Part shown: positions 57,230 to 64,000 of the stretch, piece after piece | Numbering within the stretch: position 1 is the first letter of the stretch | Layout: each line of letters opens with the position of its first letter | Assembly (NCBI GenBank): GCA_011799875.1 | Contig: CM022303.1 | Location: 733,251,765-733,315,764 of the forward strand | Source of the DNA: Thinopyrum elongatum | Lineage: Eukaryota; Streptophyta; Magnoliopsida; Poales; Poaceae | DNA length: 64,000 nucleotides | Reading direction: 5' to 3' | Translations under genes and position numbers: made by a program | The notes under the pieces: model-generated | What the model was told of the DNA's origin: nothing | Seen by the model: the letters and a program-made list of their open reading frames with translations, nothing else | Database searches by the model: none

Positions 57230-57738
57230 GAATTTTCTGATGAGGTGTGCAATTTTTCTTCAAGGAACGCTGCAAATGAGTTAAGTTGATGAGAACCTAG
57301 AGATTCAGCAGCGGACATGTGTACCTGTGAACAGAATATAGGTGCGAAGAGTTTTGGAGAGGTCATATGCGTTCTCAGAAGATTTTCAAAAGTATCAAGT
57401 TTGAGGAAGATGACCAGGGGTGTCTTGAGGAATTTCACTAAGCATTTTTGACTTAGGTTCCAGAGTTGTGTAGATTGAAAATCCACACAATTGAGGAATC
57501 TTGAAGAAAAACGTTGCTTAGAGAAACTGATCAAGGACAGAAGCAAGTTGGTGTTTAAGAACATGAAAGTTGAAGAATAAACACCTTTTGAAGATTTTGT
57601 GGAAATCAGCAAAATCAACAAGGGCAGTAAAAATAAATTTTATTTACCCTTGACGAAGAACACGACGAACTGAGAGTGGCAGTGGAGATGTTCGTCCGTT
57701 CAGATCTTCCACGCCCTAACTTGGCGATGGAAAACAGC
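57230..57738. repeat. 509-bp direct duplicate of 50401-50909
   Basis: Both copies begin GAATTTTCTGATGAGG and end GGAAAACAGC with no indels. I count four substitutions by eye, giving about 99% identity. It carries the leader intron and the upstream ORF of the minus-strand element. It lies immediately before the sequence that should follow 50909. Confidence 0.88.
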
Positions 57739-58644
57739 TACGGCGGCGGCGGAGTGAGGATTTCCGCGGCCGGCGTGAGTACGACGGCGACGAGGTCGAG
57801 GCAGTGAAGCTCTTCCTCACCGGCGACGATGGAGTGTAGCGGCGGCGCTAGGTCTGAGAGCTCGAGCGAGGGAGTAAGATCGAGCGGGGTAAATGAGCTC
57901 TGAGGAGGGTGAGGGGTATTTATAGCAGAGGTCAAAAACTGCTCGTTCGAAGAAAATGGACAAACGTGCCCCTGACCCTTCTCATCCTAGCGACATGTGT
58001 CACCCACGAACTGTGAAGTGGAGATCGTGTTAGATCGAGGGTGAATAGATAAATCTTATCGAGGGATAAGGAACGGTTTGAACGGCAAAAGCCGAAAATT
58101 CAGATAAGAATATTTTAATGTTTCGTTCGCAAATTCTTCAGCTGTCAAGGACACAGTGAAGACTTTGAACGGGTTTCAAATAGAACGCACATGATGAATT
58201 TGTGAACTGACTGGATTGAGTTTAGCATTGAGGGGGAACGGGTCCGATCACATTCACTTAGAAGAAACACAACTTGAAGAATTAGCAATAAGTGAATGCT
58301 GTAGAGGACAGAAAACTCAAATATATATATATAGTCAATGAAGAACATAGACGGAAAGAGTGAAGATTTTGCAAAGTTGAAGAATTTGAAAATTTGAAGA
58401 ATTTGCACAATGATGAAAAACTCAAATTTTGAAGATTTTCAACTTTTTGTGGTGGCGTGACCCACCGTGTAAGAATGATGATTTTAGACACCGCGTACAA
58501 TTGTCATAGGGCTCTGAGAATCAAATTCTTCATTAATTTCTTCACACTTAGAGGGTTAGTCTTCATTGATTGAAGAAAAACGTTTCTTCGTGTGTTGCAC
58601 ATCTAAGTCATCAATTTGCATAAGTGTTAGGATGTGTGTTCTTT
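57739..58644 (-). other. pol-ORF2 spacer of element B (continuation after the gap)
   Basis: On the minus strand this follows the pol stop and carries the same AT-rich start, TA run (58320-58335), TATA box (57917-57924) and CT/GC-rich leader as element A's spacer. It has no coding frame beyond composition-driven ones. Confidence 0.8.
57917..57924 (-). promoter_or_regulatory. internal TATA box upstream of ORF2 (element B)
   Basis: The minus strand reads CTGCTATAAATACCCC. If 50909 is joined to 57739, it lies about 715 bases before the ORF2 ATG, or about 390 after removal of the candidate intron. Confidence 0.6.
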
Positions 58645-61135
58645 TCAAAGGACATTCGAAGATTCTAAGATATTTAGCTCACACCGCAACTTGCTAAATC
58701 TCTTCTCATCCAAGGGCTTTGTGAAGATATCCGCTAGCTATTCTTCAGACTTCACGGGATCAATAGAGATGTCACCCTTCAACACATGATCTCGAAGAAA
58801 ATGATGACGAATCTCGATGTGCTTTGTCTTCGAGTGCTGAACTGGGTTATGAGCAATTTTGATGGCACTCTCGTTGTCGCAGTAGAGTGGCACATTCTTC
58901 ACATTGATGCCATAGTCCTTGAGGGTTTGCTTCATCCATAGCAATTGAGCACAGCAAGAACCAGCAGCAATATACTCAGCTTCAGCAGTAGAGAGTGAAA
59001 CGCAGTTCTGCTTCTTCGAGGACCAACATACTAAGGATCGTCCGAGGAAATGGCATGTGCCTGAAGTTGACTTGCGGTCCACACAATCACCGGCATAGCC
59101 AGAGTCAGAATATCCAATGAGATAAAAAACCGAGCCCTTGGGATACCATAATCCAAGTGTTGGAGTGTGAGCTAGATATCGAAGAATATGTTTCACAGCC
59201 TTATAGTGTGATTCCTTCAGTGTAGCTTGAAAACGGGCACACATGCAAACACTAAGCATAATATCCGGCCTAGATGCACATAGGTACAATAAAGAACCAA
59301 TCATGGAGCGGTATACCTTTTGATCGAAGTCTATTCCATTTTCATCAGTGCATAGATGGCCATTTGTGGGCATAGGGATTTTGACGCCTCTGCATTCTTG
59401 CATACCGAATTTTCTCAGAACGTCCTTGAGGTATTTCTCTTGAGAAATGAAAATGCCATTATGTTGTTGACGAATTTGAAGACCTAAGAAGAATTTCAAT
59501 TCTCCCATCATGGACATTTGATATTCCTCACTCATCATGTAAGCAAATTCGTCACTGTAATGTTGGTTAGTACAGCCAAAGATAATATCATCAACATATA
59601 TTTGGCACACGAATAATTCATCATCATAGGTTTTGGTGAAAAGAGTTGGGTCGAGTGAACTGGGTTTGAAGCCTTTCTTCATGAGGAATTCCTTCAGAGT
59701 ATCATACCACGCCCGAGGGGCCTGCTTGAGGCCAAAGAGGGCCTTATTGAGTCTGAAGACTTTGTCAGGATGTTTAGGATCTTCAAAACCTGGGGGTTGA
59801 GCAACATATACTTCTTCCTTAAGCTTACCTTTGAGGAATGCACTTTTCACATCCATTTGATATAAGATGATATTATGATGGTTAGCATAAGCAAGCAATA
59901 TGCGAATAGCCTCAAGTCTAGCAACAGGTGCAAAATTCTCATCGAAATCAATTCCTTCAACCTGTGTGTAGCCTTGAGCTACAAGACGAGCCTTGTTCCT
60001 CACCACTAGGCCATTTTCATCTTGCTTGTTGCGGTAGATCCATTTGGCACCGATGATATTGTGCTTGCATGGGTCCGGTCGCTTGACAAGCTCCCACACA
60101 TTGTTCAGCTTGAATTGATGTAATTCCTCTTGCATTGCTTGAATCCATTCAGGCTCCAGAAATGCCTCATCAACTTTGGTGGGCTCTGTGATAGAGACGA
60201 AAGCAAAATGCCCACAAAAGTTAGATAAATGTGAAGCTTTTGAGCGAGTCAGAGGACCTGGTGTGTTGATGTCGTTGATGATTCTCTCAATCTGTACTTC
60301 ATTTGCAACGCGGGGATGAGCAGGTTGACGACTTTGATTTGGCTCAGCATTTTCTTCAGAGCCATTTTCTTCAGATGCGCCAGCATGCTGTTCTTCATGT
60401 TCTGGAATGATTTCTTCAGCAGATTCTTCGGTAGGAATGACATCCTCAGTAGCTTTGAACTTGATGGTTTCCTCAGGCGTCTTTTCATCTAGCACAGGAG
60501 GTAGGTGCTCTCTTTGCGAGCCGTTAGTTTCATCGAACTGCACATCTACAGTTTCAACAACCTTGTTGTGATAGGCATTGAAGACCCTGTAGGTGTGCGA
60601 GTCCTTTCCGTAACCAAGCATAAAACCTTCATGTGCTTTCGGTGCAAATTTAGAATTGTGATGTGGATCTCTAATCCAGCATTTAGCACCAAAGACTTTG
60701 AAATAACTCACATTGGGTTTCTTGTCAGTGAGGAGTTCATATGAGGTCTTCTTGAAGAATTTGTGAAGATATACCCTGTTGATGATGTGGCATGCAGTAT
60801 CAATTGCCTCAGGCCAGAAGTGACGAGGTGTCTTGTATTCATCAAGCATGGTGCGAGCCATCTCAACAAGAGTCCTGTTCTTGTGCTCCACAACGCCATT
60901 CTGCTGAGGAGTGTACGGGGCAGATAGCTCATGAGTAATACCAAGTTCATCGAGATAGTCATCAAGACCAGTATTCTTGAACTCAGTCCCATTGTCACTA
61001 CGTATATGCTTGATCTTCACGCCGAAATTCGTCGAAGCCCTTGAGGAAAATCGTCTGAAGACTTCGTGCACTTCAGTCTTGTAAGTAATGACATGCACCC
61101 ATGTGTAACGAGAATAGTCATCAACAATGACAAAG
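58645..61135 (-). pseudogene. Element B pol: integrase to RNase H, one TAG stop, split by element F
   Basis: The minus strand encodes the Copia integrase core from [27 protein letters not shown], the RT ([35 protein letters not shown]) and RNase H ([35 protein letters not shown]). It is open for 786 codons to a TAG at 58738-58740, where element A has CAG (Gln). The frame then runs on to the family stop at 58645-58647. The N-terminal pol (protease, zinc domain, first integrase strand) is displaced beyond the window by element F, which inserted at 61136 with the CAAAG duplication at 61131-61135. Without the split and the stop, it would be the best-preserved pol here. Confidence 0.92.
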
Positions 61136-62665
61136 TGAAAGTGCGTTATATCGACTAGAGGGGGGGTGAATAGGCGATTTTTACAAATTCGTCACTGAGG
61201 AATATCAAGGTGAGGAAATTCCTAAGCGACGAACTACTTAGCAGCAGAATGAGTACTCAGATGCAAGCATAACAGAGCAGTAGCACAGTCATCATGATGA
61301 AATGAAAACGAGCACAGAGTACGAGAAGCGTAAACACAGGATAAGCAGGCTGAAGACAAACTGACTGAAGAATTTGAACTGAGGAAATTGAGAAAGTCTT
61401 CAGACAAAGTCTTCAAACAGTAATGATCAAATACATAGCAAGTATGCGAGGAAATGAAAGGGATGAGGAAATAGAACCAGTAGCTCGGTGAAGACACTGA
61501 TTTGGTAGACCAGTTCCAACTGCTGTGACAGTTGTACGTCTGGTTGGAGCGGCTAGGTATTTAAACCTGAGGACACACAGTCCCGGACACCCAGTCCTGA
61601 ACACACAGTCCAGGACACCTAGTCCTCACCGTATTCTCCTTGAGCTAAGGTCACACAGACCTCGCCCAACCACTCGTGGTAAGTCTTCAGGTGACTTCCA
61701 AACCTTCACATACTCGGTCACTCGGCAATCCACAATTTCCTCTTGGATGCTCTAGACCATGACGCCTAACCGTCTGGAGGATGCACAGTCCTCAAAGGTA
61801 ACAAGCGTCGGTTCCACATAGGAACAATCTCTTCAGTGATGCTCAATCACTTTGGGTTTGTAGGTGTTTGGGTTTTTGGGTTTTTCCTCACTTGATGATT
61901 TTCGCTCAAAGTCCTCGGAGGATGGGATGCTCTAAATGACAAGTGTCAATCTATTTCTTGGAGCAGCCAACCAGCTAGTGGTTGAAGGGGGCGGCTATTT
62001 ATAGCCTAGGGAGCAGCCCGACATGATAAGACATAAATGCCCTTCAATGATATGACCGTTAGGTGGGTAGATATTTTGGGACAGCTGGCACGTAGCACAG
62101 CAACGGTCGGAAATTTGAGTATCAAATTCCTCAGGGCTATCATAATCCTCACTTGTAGGCAATCCGCACTGGCGAATTTCTAACTCCTCAGTCAGAACAA
62201 ATTCCTCAGAGAACAGAAGAACTTCGTCTCTGTCACTGAAGAACTTGACTAAACTGTATGAGATTTCCAATGGCTTCACTCAAAAGGATTGGGTAGGTGT
62301 AGGATTTTGAGTTGAGCATCACTTGGAAATTTTTCCTTAGTTTTACCTCGACCCCCTTTAACAGTACAGTGTTTCCTATGACTCAAGAAGAAGAAAATGA
62401 AACTACGAAAACAAAAGTCTTCACGCTTCATAATCCTCGCATGAATATCAAGTCTTCAGGGTCACACCAATTTCTTCACTTTCAAAGTCTTCAAGAAAAC
62501 CAAATTCTTCAGTTGAAGACATTCATTTTTAGGGGTCGACATACATCGTAAATAACAAACTCCTCATAGACTTATAGACCTGTGTACACTCACAAACACA
62601 TTAGACCCTTAACCTATAAGTCTTCAATACACCAAAATCACTAAGGGGCACTAGATGCACTTACA
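61136..62665 (-). repeat. 3' LTR of element F (SIRE/Maximus type)
   Basis: On the minus strand it runs from TGTAAGTGCATCTAGTG (62665) to ACGCACTTTCA (61136), 1530 bp, with a polypurine tract at 62666-62680. It is inserted in element B's integrase. A TATA-like GCTATAAATAGCC (minus) lies near 62000. Confidence 0.9.
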
Positions 62666-62680
62666 ATCTCCCCCCTTTTG
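62666..62680 (-). other. polypurine tract of element F
   Basis: The minus strand reads AAAAGGGGGGAGAT just before the LTR start. Confidence 0.85.
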
Positions 62681-63192
62681 GTGATTGATGACAATATAGG
62701 TTAAGTTTTCAACGGGGATAAACATATGAAGTGTAAATACTAATATTGAGGAATTTGATTGCAAGATATAGAGGAACTCCCCCTGAAGATGTGCATATTT
62801 GAAGAATTTGCTTTGAAATAGCAAATGCACATTGTTGAGTAATATCATGGAGATCTCCTCCTATATCTTGAAATTCATACACGCATTTATCATATGATAT
62901 GAAGAATTTGAGATGCATGATGAAATATGGTGGCTGACGAAATTCGGCATGCGTGCATTATGGTATTGAGGAAATAGCATGCAGAAAAACAGAGCAAAAG
63001 TATCAGACCACCATAGGACTTAAGTTTACTACTCATCAGAGCAAACACCTCAGAAAAGCAAGAGTTGAAACTTAACAGAAATATAACCCATATATAAGAC
63101 CCGCTTGAAGACTAAACTCAAATTTCTCCCCCTTTGTCATCGAATGACCAAAAGGGACGAAAAATGAGGACTAACGCCCCTGAAGAATATCA
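62681..63192 (-). other. 3' untranslated region of element F
   Basis: AT-rich and non-coding. Homologous to 46272-46784 in element B. Confidence 0.7.
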
Positions 63193-64000
63193 TCATGATG
63201 TCGATGGAGGAGCGCCAGCATTGTTGGGGTCGTCTGTTGAGGTAGGGCCTGCCGCAGTGTCGTTCAAGTCTTCAGCTTCATCCGTCTCGCGCGATGAAGA
63301 ATATGAACTGGCAACAAGCTGAGGAACTTTGACTTTCTTGAATTTCTTCGAAGGCGGCTGGGACCAGTCAAAGTCCTGTTGGAAGCCCATCTCCTTGAGT
63401 TCTTCAGCACTATGAAGATTAGATAGAATCGCCCAAGTGCGGTCAAAGACTTCATGCAAGTAGAAGTGATTCTTCTTCACAGTATTTTGAGTGACTGTCA
63501 TGTTCTGAAGAATTGCACCAAACTGACGCTTGACCCACTTGTGATTTCGATCAACTTTCTGATGAATACTAAGGAGAAGTTCACGATCAGTCATCACACG
63601 CGGAGCTGTGGCTTGAGGATGATGTTCTGAAGCTTTGGCGGCAGAATCTTGAGTTGCAGAGTCATCATTGGTGGAATAGGAAGTAGCTTTGCGAAACTGT
63701 CCATCCAATGGACGAGTACCTTCATCAATAACAGCAGCTTTGCCCTTCTCGTCAGCTGAGGAAATAGTCCGTTTGAGGACTTCAATAGGGGGCAAATAGC
63801 TGAGATGATTTTGAAAGTCAGCCATGTAATGAATTGAAGACCTTGATCTGATGAATCTCATGATCCAGGGAGCATAAGGCTTCAACTCAAAAGGTGATAG
63901 TGCAGCATTGGCCAAAGTCCTCATGAAGAATTCGTGGTAGTTGATAGGAATACCGTGAATGATATTGAACAGCAGATTCTTCATAATGCCAACAACTTCT
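63193..64000 (-). CDS. Element F ORF2 C-terminal part (runs off the window)
   Basis: The minus strand is open from the window edge to a stop at 63193-63195. It matches the C-terminal 260 or so residues of element B ORF2 with few changes (PYAPWIMRFIRSRS, LLLSIHQKVDRNHKWVKRQF, EEDLNDTAAGP-like acidic end). No stop or frameshift is seen. The role is unknown, as for ORF2 of element B. Confidence 0.75.
   Translation of the reverse strand, partial: EVVGIMKNLLFNIIHGIPINYHEFFMRTLANAALSPFELKPYAPWIMRFIRSRSSIHYMADFQNHLSYLPPIEVLKRTISSADEKGKAAVIDEGTRPLDGQFRKATSYSTNDDSATQDSAAKASEHHPQATAPRVMTDRELLLSIHQKVDRNHKWVKRQFGAILQNMTVTQNTVKKNHFYLHEVFDRTWAILSNLHSAEELKEMGFQQDFDWSQPPSKKFKKVKVPQLVASSYSSSRETDEAEDLNDTAAGPTSTDDPNNAGAPPSTS

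Overview
The window is intergenic DNA from a large grass genome, most likely a Triticeae species (wheat, goatgrass or barley group). The evidence is the retroelement content: LTRs with BARE/Angela-type termini, SIRE/Maximus-type Copia elements with a third ORF, and several Gypsy LTR families of kinds common in Triticeae. No intact host gene was found. Family names are given from recognisable motifs and ends, not from a database search.

Region 1 (1-5.1 kb) is a minus-strand, intron-containing relic of the Mediator subunit gene MED15a. Six 5' exons (KIX domain, glutamine-rich tract, conserved downstream block) keep good splice sites. However, a premature stop, a large internal deletion and several frameshifts in the 3' exons make it a non-processed pseudogene. 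A foldback MITE (5.5-5.9 kb) and a minus-strand Gypsy pol remnant (5.95-6.74 kb) follow.

Region 2 (6.74-36.04 kb) is a nest of Gypsy and BARE-like elements. A long LTR-like element (L1, from 6744) is split by a 21-kb composite, element M (7789-28804). M is a non-autonomous element with about 448-bp LTRs, an ATTCC target duplication and no recognisable gag-pol. M itself contains a minus-strand solo LTR (12282-14278), a minus-strand Gypsy element H (14346-25025, internally deleted pol, additional ORF upstream of gag) and a solo LTR in its 3' LTR (26586-28756). L1 continues after M and holds two more solo LTRs (29519-30983, 31616-33814). It is then broken by a partial BARE-like LTR and another Gypsy-type LTR (34776-36040).

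Region 3 (36.04-64 kb) is built from SIRE/Maximus-type Copia elements nested in one another. Element A (plus, 36041-44740) has a 5' LTR, primer-binding site, gag and pol, and is split in its pol-ORF2 spacer by element B (minus, 3' LTR 44741-46257). B's third ORF lies at 46785-50372. Its pol reappears at 58645-61135 and is split in the integrase by element F (minus, 3' LTR 61136-62665), which runs off the window. A 225-base N gap (50910-51134) is followed by an indel-rich inverted copy of 57739-64000 (51135-57221) and a 509-base near-exact direct copy of the sequence just before the gap (57230-57738). I read this block as a probable assembly artefact; joining 50909 to 57739 would restore a collinear element B.

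Functionally, the elements encode standard retrotransposon machinery (capsid, protease, integrase, reverse transcriptase, RNase H), mostly broken by stops and frameshifts. The most interesting biology is the pol-ORF2 spacer of the Maximus-like elements. It holds a TATA box, a CT/GC-rich leader, a candidate intron and a short upstream ORF directly before ORF2, which suggests that ORF2 has its own internal promoter.
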